The position numbers were made by a program, and so were the translations under genes. The notes under the pieces were generated by a model. That model did no database searches, was not told the origin of the DNA, and saw only the letters and a list, made by a program, of their open reading frames with translations. 9,827 nt of DNA from Acinetobacter sp. Lineage in GTDB: Bacteria > Pseudomonadota > Gammaproteobacteria > Pseudomonadales > Moraxellaceae. The stretch spans positions 1-9,827 of the forward strand of contig JASLJB010000214.1 of the NCBI GenBank assembly GCA_030152605.1, given 5' to 3'. This document shows, in pieces, positions 1 to 5,752 of this stretch; within the stretch, counting starts at the first letter, position 1; each line of letters begins with the position of its first letter.

Positions 1-196
1 AAACCGTCGCTTAGCGTTTGCTCGTACTCGTTCAGCTGCAACTGTTGGTAAATTATTTACCGTACTTGGCCCTCGTTATAAAGAACGTAACGGCGGCTAT
101 CTACGTGTGCTTAAAGCGGGCTTCCGTGCAGGTGATGCTGCGCCAATGGCTTATGTTGAGCTTGTAGATCGTGAAGCGAAAGCTTCAGCTGAATAA
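1..196 (+). CDS. rplQ: 50S ribosomal protein L17, C-terminal part (5' end outside the window)
   Basis: The open frame begins at base 2 and ends with TAA at 194-196, giving the last 64 residues. They match the C-terminal half of bacterial L17: NRRLAFARTR at the left edge, LGPRYKERNGGY in the middle, then GFRAGDAAPMAYVELVD before the stop. L17 is a structural protein of the large ribosomal subunit, and bacterial L17 is about 125 residues, so roughly half is missing here. In gammaproteobacteria rplQ is the last gene of the alpha operon (rpsM-rpsK-rpsD-rpoA-rplQ), which fits the strong terminator just downstream. Identity is read from conserved sequence, not from a search. Confidence 0.97.
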   Translation, partial: NRRLAFARTRSAATVGKLFTVLGPRYKERNGGYLRVLKAGFRAGDAAPMAYVELVDREAKASAE

Positions 197-215
197 TTTT
201 TTATAAATTATTCGT

Positions 216-249
216 GAAAAAGGTCAGTTTTTTAAACTGGCCTTTTTTT
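216..249 (+). terminator. Rho-independent terminator of the rplQ operon
   Basis: AAGGTCAGTTT (220-230) pairs with AAACTGGCCTT (234-244) around a TTT loop. The stem is 11 bp with one G-U pair and is followed by a T-run. An A-run before the stem could pair with the T-run and lengthen the hairpin. It begins about 20 bases after the rplQ stop codon and would end the ribosomal transcript before the next gene. Confidence 0.92.
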
Positions 250-255
250 ACGTCT

Positions 256-268
256 ATTGTTTGACAAT
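256..268. promoter_or_regulatory. Palindrome ATTGT-TTG-ACAAT, possible operator
   Basis: A perfect 5-3-5 inverted repeat lies just after the rplQ terminator and 50 bases upstream of the -35 box of the monooxygenase promoter. It contains TTGACA, but no acceptable -10 box follows at 16-18 bases, so it looks more like a protein-binding site than a promoter. The same 11-base pattern ATTGTNNGACA recurs three times at 4012-4147. That it is an operator is inferred. Confidence 0.35.
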
Positions 269-317
269 TTTAGGCTTTGTCCTGAACTGATATGAAAAAA
301 GTCGCATTCGCTTAAAC

Positions 318-346
318 TTGACATTGAGTATTGTCAGAATTATGTT
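318..346 (+). promoter_or_regulatory. Sigma70-type promoter of the EthA-like monooxygenase with internal palindrome
   Basis: A consensus -35 box TTGACA (318-323) is followed by a 17-base spacer and TATGTT (341-346, 4 of 6 consensus bases). An imperfect inverted repeat, TGACATT-GAGT-ATTGTCA with one mismatched pair, covers 319-336. It overlaps the -35 box and most of the spacer, which is a usual place for a repressor operator. Transcription would start near 352-354. That placement makes the ATG at 356 an unlikely start and favours the ATG at 386. Confidence 0.65.
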
Positions 347-385
347 TTAATAAAAATGTATTCAAACACAGGTAATAAAAACAAC

Positions 386-1882
386 ATGGAAAAGCACATT
401 GATATTTTGATCGTCGGCGCAGGCATATCCGGGATTGGTATGGCGGCACATTTATTACGTAAGTGTCCACAGCGTCAGTTTGACATTATCGAACGTCGCG
501 AAAGCTTTGGCGGCACATGGGATTTATTTAAATATCCGGGTATTCGCTCAGACTCAGATATGTCGACCTTTGGTTTTGATTTTAAGCCTTGGCAAAACTC
601 AAAAGTGTTGGCCGAAGGTGCGGCGATTAAAGGTTATTTGGGTGAGGTGGTTGAAGAATATAAACTCTTAGAAAAAATTCATTTCCAGCATCGCGTGTTG
701 AGCGCTGATTATGATTCTTCAACACAGAAATGGCATGTATTAATTGAAGATGCAGCGCAGAAACAACAAACTTGGATTGCGAATTTTGTTATAGGTTGTA
801 CTGGTTATTATAATTATGACCAAGGCTTTCAGCCGAGCTTTCCTGAACAAGATCAATTTAAGGGTCAGATCGTACATCCGCAACATTGGCCTGAACAGTT
901 AGATTATCAAGGCAAGAAGGTGGTGATTATCGGCAGTGGTGCGACTGCGATTACCCTGGTGCCTGCAATGGTGAAAAACGGCGCAGGGCATGTCACCATG
1001 CTGCAGCGTTCACCGACCTATATTGCTTCGATTCCATCTGTTGATTACATTTATGACAAGATGCGTAAAGTACTGCCTGAAGATCTGGCCTATAAACTCA
1101 CCCGTGCGCGTAATATTGGCGTGCAACGCGGTATTTATGCCTTGGCGCAAAAACAACCCAAGTTATTGCGCAAGTTTTTACTCAAGTCGATTCAGATGCA
1201 ACTCAAGGGTAAAGTGGATATGAAGCACTTTACACCTGACTATAATCCTTGGGATCAACGCTTATGTGTGGTGCCAGACGGTGATTTATTTAAAATTCTA
1301 CGTTCAGGTCAAGCCAGTGTTGAAACAGATCATATTGAGAAGTTCACCGAAACGGGGATTCAACTCAAATCAGGCCAGCATTTAGAGGCTGATATTATTG
1401 TATCTGCGACAGGCTTGGAAATTCAGATCCTCGGTGGGATTAAAGCGACTGTTGATGGGCAAGCGATTAATACCTCACAACATATGCTTTACCAAGGGGT
1501 AATGGTCAGTGATGTGCCGAACATGGGTATGATCATTGGCTATATTAATGCCTCATGGACACTGAAAGTGGATATCGCTGCTGATTATATTTGTCGTCTA
1601 CTGAACTATATGAACACGCATAATTATGCAGAAGTGATCGCTCAGGGTGATCCGGCTGAAATGATGCCAGATACGGTGATGGGAAGTTTAAGTGCCGGCT
1701 ATATTGCACGTGCGGTCGATGTGATGCCGAAACAGGGTAAGCATGCGCCATGGAAAGTGACCAATAATTATTTGGCCGATCGTAAAGACCTGAAAAATGC
1801 AAAATTTGAAGATCAGGTACTGAAGTTTAAAAAGCTGACGCTTCAAGACGTCGCGGCTAAAAAACCAAAATTGGTGTCTTAA
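386..1882 (+). CDS. EthA-type FAD/NADPH-dependent Baeyer-Villiger monooxygenase
   Basis: A soluble flavoprotein that should insert one oxygen from O2 into ketones (giving esters) or oxidise sulfur compounds, using FAD and NADPH. Residue numbers here count from this start. The first Rossmann motif GAGISGIG is at 11-18. A BVMO-type GGTWDLFKYPG segment follows at 42-52. The diagnostic BVMO fingerprint FKGQIVHPQHWP (FxGxxxHxxxWP) is at 158-169, and the NADPH-binding GSGATAIT at 183-190. SPTYI and YNPWDQRLC, near the middle, and the later INASWTLK closely resemble mycobacterial EthA as remembered, as does the length of 498 residues. An upstream in-frame ATG at 356 would add ten residues, but it falls almost on the predicted transcription start. 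The ATG at 386 has only a weak AGG 13 bases upstream. The gene is monocistronic, between the rplQ terminator and a shared downstream terminator. The physiological substrate cannot be read from sequence; no TetR-type regulator is adjacent. Confidence 0.9.
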   Translation: MEKHIDILIVGAGISGIGMAAHLLRKCPQRQFDIIERRESFGGTWDLFKYPGIRSDSDMSTFGFDFKPWQNSKVLAEGAAIKGYLGEVVEEYKLLEKIHFQHRVLSADYDSSTQKWHVLIEDAAQKQQTWIANFVIGCTGYYNYDQGFQPSFPEQDQFKGQIVHPQHWPEQLDYQGKKVVIIGSGATAITLVPAMVKNGAGHVTMLQRSPTYIASIPSVDYIYDKMRKVLPEDLAYKLTRARNIGVQRGIYALAQKQPKLLRKFLLKSIQMQLKGKVDMKHFTPDYNPWDQRLCVVPDGDLFKILRSGQASVETDHIEKFTETGIQLKSGQHLEADIIVSATGLEIQILGGIKATVDGQAINTSQHMLYQGVMVSDVPNMGMIIGYINASWTLKVDIAADYICRLLNYMNTHNYAEVIAQGDPAEMMPDTVMGSLSAGYIARAVDVMPKQGKHAPWKVTNNYLADRKDLKNAKFEDQVLKFKKLTLQDVAAKKPKLVS

Positions 1883-1904
1883 ACTTTTATCTTGATCCAA
1901 TATT

Positions 1905-1931
1905 AAAAAAAGGAGCCGCGGCTCCTTTTTT
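1905..1931. terminator. Bidirectional Rho-independent terminator
   Basis: A perfect palindrome, AGGAGCCG (1911-1918) and CGGCTCCT (1919-1926), is preceded by an A-run (1905-1910) and followed by a T-run (1927-1931). Both strands therefore present a GC-rich hairpin followed by U residues. It lies between the convergent monooxygenase (ends 1882) and acyl-CoA dehydrogenase (ends 1976) and can serve both. Confidence 0.93.
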
Positions 1932-1975
1932 AATGGCATTGCTTTTTAGTGTTTAGAAAACGTAGATGTTAGGGT

Positions 1976-3148
1976 TTATAAAGTTCTTGAGATTAACTCT
2001 TTCATGATCTCATTGGTGCCGGCGTAGATACGGTTAGCGCGGTTGTCGATATAGGCGCGTGCGATTGGATATTCCATCATATAACCATAACCGCCATGCA
2101 GTTGTAGACATTCATCCACCACTTTGGAATACATGTCTGAGATTTTATATTTCGCAGCAGCAGCGGCATCGATCCCGAGTTGATCTTGGAGTTGAAGTTG
2201 CATACAGCGATCCAAATAGGCACGACAAAAATCAATCTCGGTGCGTAGCTCGGCCAATTTAAAGCGTGTGTTTTGGAAACTGCTGATGGTTTTACCAAAG
2301 GCTTTACGCTGTTTGGTATATTCAACCGTATGTGCAAACGCTGCTTCGGCACCGGCTTGGCAGATAATCGCCACGATCATGCGTTCCCATGCCAGCTCTT
2401 TCATCAGCATCATAAAGCCCATGCCCTGCATACCTAGCAGATTTTCTTTGGGTACCCTTACATTGTCAAAGAACAATTCGCAGGTATCTTGGCCTTTCAT
2501 GCCGATTTTATTCAAGGGCGTACCTTTGCTAAATCCAGCGCGCTCAGCTTCCACAATGATCAAAGAAAGATTGGCAGAGCCTTTGTCACTATTGCCGGTT
2601 TTACACACCACGATCGCCATGTCGCACAGATAGCCATTGGTAATGAAGATTTTAGAGCCATTGATCACGTACTCATCGCCATCGAGCTCAGCTGTGGTGC
2701 GTACAGCTTGCAAATCTGAGCCTGTACCGGGTTCTGTCATGGCGATTGCGGTGACGGCTTCACCACTGGCCATTTTCGGTAGCCATTGTTGTTTCTGAGT
2801 TTCGTTGCCAAAATTGTTGATGTAGTTGGCAACGATATCGGAGTGTAGTGAAAAACCTGTAGCAGAATCCAAGGCATAGGCCTGTTCTTCAATCAGGATC
2901 ATGCTGTAGAGACGATCTACGCCGGAACCGCCATATTGCTCTGGCATGGTGGCACAGAGTAAACCCAGTTCACCGGCCTTGCGCCAGAGATCACGATCGA
3001 CATGTTGTTGTTGCTCATAGTGTTCGGTATTGGGCACCACTTCTTTGGCATAAAACTTACGTACAGTTTCTCTAAAATATTCATGTTCTTCTTGAAATAA
3101 CTCACGGGGTAGCATGTTGGCTAAGGGGCGAATTGGACCTGATTGCAT
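1976..3148 (-). CDS. Acyl-CoA dehydrogenase, long-chain/isovaleryl (LCAD/IVD)-like
   Basis: A flavoprotein of 390 residues that should introduce the alpha-beta double bond in an acyl-CoA and pass electrons to electron-transfer flavoprotein. The N-terminal helical domain covers about 1-130. The FAD/substrate signature AMTEPGTGSD is at 136-145. KQRKAFGKTI (279-288) and QLHGGYGYMMEYP (349-361) lie in the C-terminal helical domain. Near the end the sequence is IYAGTNEIMKELISR. Medium-chain enzymes carry the catalytic Glu in YEGT here, but this protein has Ala (A376). The likely base is E255 in LAWERM, as known for long-chain and isovaleryl-CoA dehydrogenases. Start: ATG at 3148 with AGGAAAA upstream on the - strand (3157-3163). 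It is divergent from sdhE and convergent with the monooxygenase. Chain-length or branched-chain preference cannot be decided from sequence alone. Confidence 0.93.
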   Translation of the reverse strand: MQSGPIRPLANMLPRELFQEEHEYFRETVRKFYAKEVVPNTEHYEQQQHVDRDLWRKAGELGLLCATMPEQYGGSGVDRLYSMILIEEQAYALDSATGFSLHSDIVANYINNFGNETQKQQWLPKMASGEAVTAIAMTEPGTGSDLQAVRTTAELDGDEYVINGSKIFITNGYLCDMAIVVCKTGNSDKGSANLSLIIVEAERAGFSKGTPLNKIGMKGQDTCELFFDNVRVPKENLLGMQGMGFMMLMKELAWERMIVAIICQAGAEAAFAHTVEYTKQRKAFGKTISSFQNTRFKLAELRTEIDFCRAYLDRCMQLQLQDQLGIDAAAAAKYKISDMYSKVVDECLQLHGGYGYMMEYPIARAYIDNRANRIYAGTNEIMKELISRTL

Positions 3149-3156
3149 GGTTATTA

Positions 3157-3163
3157 TTTTCCT
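3157..3163 (-). promoter_or_regulatory. Ribosome binding site of the acyl-CoA dehydrogenase
   Basis: The - strand reads AGGAAAA, with the AGGA core 11 bases before the ATG at 3148. It supports this start over the internal Met at residue 12. Confidence 0.55.
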
Positions 3164-3248
3164 AACAGATTGATCGTTGTTATGAAATTAAAAGATTTGC
3201 AACTGGGTCTCAATGTGCTGAACGCTCATTTGTCTAAATAAAATGATC

Positions 3249-3312
3249 AGTTTAGCCATTTGCTTTAAATTGGGACTTGTTTCGGCGCAGAATCGATGGA
3301 TTCGGTTAAACT
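3249..3312. repeat. Nested inverted repeats in the dehydrogenase-sdhE divergent gap
   Basis: AGTTTAGCC (3249-3257) is complementary, apart from one mismatch, to GGTTAAACT (3304-3312). A smaller repeat, GAATC (3290-3294) with GATTC (3299-3303), abuts the inner side of the right arm. The two pairings could form a branched structure ending about 40 bases before the sdhE start. There is no T-run after it, so it is not a terminator. No convincing -35/-10 pair was found in the 3149-3354 gap. Confidence 0.3.
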
Positions 3313-3354
3313 AAGGGCGTTTAAGCAATGATTTTTGCCGTGAAGGAAATAATG

Positions 3355-3615
3355 ATGACTGAGAGTTTAACTTTAGAAGAACGTAAAGTAATTTATCGTG
3401 CACGACGTGGATTGAAAGAAATCGATATCTACTTCGACCCTTATGTAAAAAACTGCTATCTACAAGCCGATGCCAATGAAAAAGCCTTGTTTGCAGAACT
3501 GGTCGAGCAAGAAGATCCCGATCTATTGGATTGGTTTATGGAAGTGACTGAGCCACCACGTCCTGAACTTAAAGATTTGATTCTACAGCTTAAACATTAT
3601 GTGCATGCCGGCTGA
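3355..3615 (+). CDS. sdhE: FAD assembly factor SdhE (succinate dehydrogenase assembly factor 2 family)
   Basis: A small cytoplasmic protein of 86 residues that promotes covalent attachment of FAD to the SdhA subunit of succinate dehydrogenase. In E. coli it is also named YgfY/CptB. The family's RGxxE motif is visible as R18-G19-L20-K21-E22 within RARRGLKEID, and the conserved acidic-aromatic stretch EDPDLLDWFME spans 53-63. The length matches the family (80-95 residues). Possible starts are ATG at 3328, 3352 and 3355. AAGGAA at 3343-3348 leaves only 3 bases to 3352 but 6 to 3355, so 3355 is chosen. Its 3' end overlaps the next gene, as in the E. coli sdhE-ygfX pair. The sdh operon itself is not in the window. 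Confidence 0.92.
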   Translation: MTESLTLEERKVIYRARRGLKEIDIYFDPYVKNCYLQADANEKALFAELVEQEDPDLLDWFMEVTEPPRPELKDLILQLKHYVHAG

Positions 3616-4012
3616 GTCCAGCACATCCGTGCATGAGCACTATCAGTTGAAACCCAGTCGTTATGCACTGGGATTTCAATTGTGCTGCTTGCTGGTGATG
3701 CTGGTGACGGTCTATATGAGCTTAGATCGTAATCAGGTGATCATCTTTGTATTTCTGGCCAGCATCTGCTGGTTTTTATTTTTAAAACAAGATCGAATCG
3801 AGATTTTATCTGCACTGGATCAAGAGTTGTGGAGCATACGCTGGTTGCAGTCGCAACAGCTAGAGCGGGTAAAGATTCGGATGATATTTGATCACCAGTT
3901 TTATATTGTGCTTCACTTTGAGTCGCGTCATATCCGACCGCTGCTGATTTGGCCTGATCAGTTAGATCGAAAGTCATGGAAAAGTATAAGGCTTCGCGCT
4001 AAATTGATGTAA
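3599..4012 (+). CDS. YgfX-like (CptA-like) inner-membrane protein
   Basis: 137 residues, weakly conserved in sequence. After a polar N-terminus comes a KPSRYALG segment like the L-PSR opening of YgfX proteins. Two hydrophobic helices follow (about 22-42 and 46-63), joined by a tight polar turn (LDRNQ). The rest is a cytoplasmic beta-rich domain of about 70 residues, rich in Arg, Trp and Leu. This architecture, and overlap with sdhE by 17 bases (or 11 if ATG 3605 is used), match the E. coli sdhE-ygfX operon. There YgfX has been described both as a cytoskeleton-inhibiting toxin (CptA) and as an SdhE-associated membrane protein. There is no strong Shine-Dalgarno sequence, so translation is probably coupled to sdhE. 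The family call depends heavily on gene order. Confidence 0.7.
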   Translation: MCMPAESSTSVHEHYQLKPSRYALGFQLCCLLVMLVTVYMSLDRNQVIIFVFLASICWFLFLKQDRIEILSALDQELWSIRWLQSQQLERVKIRMIFDHQFYIVLHFESRHIRPLLIWPDQLDRKSWKSIRLRAKLM

Positions 4013-4147
4013 TTGTCAGACAGTTGGCATTATGTAATATTTGAAAGGTTGTTGATTAAACTACATTTATTAATAAATTGGTGTTTTAATTCAAAAATTG
4101 TTGGACATTTCGGAAGAAAACCACTAAATTAAGCTTATTGTTAGACA
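4012..4147. repeat. Three copies of ATTGTNNGACA in an AT-rich intergenic region
   Basis: The gap 4013-4214 holds no convincing coding sequence. Within it, ATTGTCAGACA (4012-4022, overlapping the preceding stop codon), ATTGTTGGACA (4097-4107) and ATTGTTAGACA (4137-4147) share nine fixed bases in the same orientation. A fourth copy is at 256-266. A perfect AT palindrome, ATTTATTAATAAAT, lies at 4065-4078. The arrangement suggests binding sites for a transcription factor upstream of the miniprotein gene; this is inferred from recurrence only. Confidence 0.45.
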
Positions 4148-4214
4148 GAAGTTTGAATGAATTAGCATCATTCGCTGTACATTTAACACACCGACAGCAA
4201 CTGAGGAATTTCAA

Positions 4215-4328
4215 GTGTTTGAAGTTCAAATGTGGATGTTTCTGGTCATTGCAATATGTCTTGCAATCTTAATAGGAAGACTAGGAACGGTGCTGAGGGA
4301 ACAGATTGAGAAAGACAAAACCTATTAA
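4215..4328 (+). CDS. 37-residue single-pass membrane miniprotein, function unknown
   Basis: A GTG-initiated frame ending with TAA at 4326-4328. The Shine-Dalgarno GAGGAA (4204-4208 with flanking bases) is 6 bases before the GTG. The in-frame ATGs at 4230 and 4236 are too far from it. The protein begins VFEVQMWM, continues as one strongly hydrophobic helix (about residues 7-21, FLVIAICLAILIG), then an amphipathic charged tail LREQIEKDKTY. The likely topology is a short periplasmic N-terminus and a cytoplasmic charged tail. A hairpin terminator begins 25 bases after the stop. The strong RBS, typical small-membrane-protein composition and own terminator make it a credible gene, although automated callers often miss ORFs this short. 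I recognise no family. An alternative is that this stretch is a small RNA. Confidence 0.65.
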   Translation: MFEVQMWMFLVIAICLAILIGRLGTVLREQIEKDKTY

Positions 4329-4353
4329 TCCTGCAAAGGATTTACCCTTTAAT

Positions 4354-4393
4354 AAGTAGCATGTGTCGAACCGTCGCAATGCTGCTTTTTTTT
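4354..4393 (+). terminator. Rho-independent terminator after the miniprotein gene
   Basis: AAGTAGCAT (4354-4362) pairs with ATGCTGCTT (4379-4387) with one G-U pair, and the T-run extends to 4393. The 16-base loop is long but contains partly complementary bases. It isolates the miniprotein transcript from the lipoprotein gene downstream. Confidence 0.8.
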
Positions 4394-4468
4394 GCCTAAA
4401 ATTTAAAGAATTATTTATTTAGGTCAATTTTTCCACATTACATAAATGACACACTGCGCTGATGCATC

Positions 4469-4512
4469 CAAAGATCAGATAACTTCAAAGATCAGATCCG
4501 TCTTAATCTGAT
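4469..4512. repeat. Direct repeat CAAAGATCAGAT x2 plus inverted ATCTGAT
   Basis: CAAAGATCAGAT occurs at 4469-4480 and 4486-4497, a 17-base period. The second copy's ATCAGAT (4491-4497) is repeated in inverted form as ATCTGAT at 4506-4512, with 8 bases between. The palindrome GATGCATC (4461-4468) abuts the first copy. All lie about 70-120 bases upstream of the lipoprotein start, in a gap (4394-4580) with no convincing gene. They may be regulator-binding sites for the lipoprotein promoter. No clear -35/-10 pair could be fixed. Confidence 0.4.
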
Positions 4513-4580
4513 GTTCTTGAGCATAGAGTTCTGATATTTTGAGATTAAAGGAATAATCACAACGATACAGGTCCAGACGT

Positions 4581-5639
4581 ATGTCTAATATTTATAAAAT
4601 AAGCTCAATAATCGTCACGACAGTGGCTGTAAGTTCCTTCCTCGTCGGCTGTGCCACGACGACAAAAACCGGTGCCAAAGTTGGCGTTGGCTTTTCTGAA
4701 AAACATATTTTGCCACCGATCTTAGCCATGGGTGATGTCGACATGGTCTGTAATAGCAGCAATGCTTTAGCGCCAGTGATGATGTCGACGCAATCCATGG
4801 GTGCAGACCCGACCCGAATGGCAGTCTTGTTATATGCGGCCTCTGGTGTGTGTGCTGAAAACAATGCTTTAAATGCTGAATTGCGTTATTTACGTGCCTC
4901 CAAAGCGGGTCAGGTCAGTGAGGCACAAGATGCGCGAATTGAGCAGAAGCGCTGGGCGGCGATCGCAGCAGAACGTCAATACACCGGTTATCAACTATTT
5001 GCACAGCGTTGGGAAACAAAATATAAATATAAGTTAGGTGAATCTTGTCCGAAAATGGATCAGGGTTTAGATCAAACCGTGTACCTGTTGGGGCTCGTCA
5101 GCGGTCTACAGTCGATGACCAATGATATTAGTTCAGGTGGGCAAGCACACATTCCCAAAGATATTGCGGCCATCGTTGAGCGCAGTATGACCTGTTTGGA
5201 TAACACTGAATATTGGGGTGCACCCCAAGCCACGCGTGCGGTGATTTGGACCTTGTTGCCGGGATCTGGGGACGGAAAACCTGACCCTTATCAGACCCTG
5301 AAACAGTCGATGCAATTGGGTGAGCAAAAAGGGGTGCGTTTATCACATGCCTTGAATGCGGTTGCTGCCCAAGCCAGTGGAGATGATGGCAAGATTCGTG
5401 ATGCTTTACGTGCCTATGCCGCATCAACAGGGGAGGACAAAAGCGTCAATCCAGAATTTCGCTTGATCGATCAAATGGCCAGCCAGATGGTGCAGAATAT
5501 TGCGGATCGTTATTGGACCGAGCATACCGGGGTTCGTGCCAATGAAGATGGCCTGAGTCATTTTTGGGATGATCAGGCACCCAAAGGCGATGATGATTGG
5601 TTCGAAGACGCCGCGGACACCTCCGTGAGCCCAAACTAA
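4581..5639 (+). CDS. Putative lipoprotein, possibly a TRAP transporter-associated TatT-like protein
   Basis: 352 residues. A signal peptide with a lipobox L21-V22-G23-C24 predicts lipidation at Cys24 and anchoring in the envelope. The mature part is mostly predicted helical. It includes a stretch (about 52-145) with the rhythm of the TatT family of TRAP-associated helical-repeat lipoproteins: DVDMVCNSSNALAPVM, then LLYAASGVCAENN, then a long charged helix. Four further cysteines (C57, C91, C156, C205) could form disulfides. The C-terminus is acidic (DDDWFEDAAD), with no GlyGly-CTERM sorting signal. Start: ATG at 4581 with a weak AGG 9 bases upstream; an in-frame stop at 4554 and no start codon between leaves no alternative. 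A TRAP permease two genes downstream supports the TatT idea, but the similarity is weak by eye. Treat it as a lipoprotein of unknown function with TatT as the leading guess. Confidence 0.8.
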   Translation: MSNIYKISSIIVTTVAVSSFLVGCATTTKTGAKVGVGFSEKHILPPILAMGDVDMVCNSSNALAPVMMSTQSMGADPTRMAVLLYAASGVCAENNALNAELRYLRASKAGQVSEAQDARIEQKRWAAIAAERQYTGYQLFAQRWETKYKYKLGESCPKMDQGLDQTVYLLGLVSGLQSMTNDISSGGQAHIPKDIAAIVERSMTCLDNTEYWGAPQATRAVIWTLLPGSGDGKPDPYQTLKQSMQLGEQKGVRLSHALNAVAAQASGDDGKIRDALRAYAASTGEDKSVNPEFRLIDQMASQMVQNIADRYWTEHTGVRANEDGLSHFWDDQAPKGDDDWFEDAADTSVSPN

Positions 5640-5697
5640 TCTCCTGTTGGCATTGGCTTCGATGCTACATAGAATCATTTTAAATACATGCTTTTGC

Positions 5698-5732
5698 GCA
5701 GAAGAAGGATAAATTGGAGTGACTTCTTCTGC
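5698..5732 (+). promoter_or_regulatory. Perfect 10-bp hairpin in the leader of the rhombosortase gene
   Basis: GCAGAAGAAG (5698-5707) is exactly complementary to CTTCTTCTGC (5723-5732), with a 15-base loop. It ends 8 bases before the ribosome binding site (5741-5748) of the next gene. No T-run follows, so it is not a classical terminator. It could stabilise an mRNA end, modulate translation, or be a dimeric protein's operator. Confidence 0.5.
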
Positions 5733-5752
5733 AAAGACTAAGAGGTGATGCG

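Noticed and set aside
261..293. TTGACA at 261-266 as a -35 box with TGATAT at 288-293 as the -10 box
   Set aside because: The spacer would be 21 bases, too long for a sigma70 promoter; the TTGACA at 318 has a correct 17-base spacer.
356..385. ATG at 356 as the monooxygenase start
   Set aside because: It sits about 10 bases after the predicted -10 box, has no Shine-Dalgarno, and the extra residues (MYSNTGNKNN) do not look like part of the FAD-binding domain.
2241..2633. 130-codon + strand frame inside the acyl-CoA dehydrogenase gene
   Set aside because: It lies antisense to conserved acyl-CoA dehydrogenase sequence, shows no domain, and has no credible ribosome binding site.
4446..4511. 21-codon ATG frame upstream of the lipoprotein
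   Set aside because: There is no Shine-Dalgarno, and it runs through the CAAAGATCAGAT repeats, so regulatory DNA explains it better.
5128..5427. 99-codon - strand frame inside the lipoprotein gene
   Set aside because: It is an antisense shadow rich in His and Arg, with no recognisable motif or ribosome binding site.
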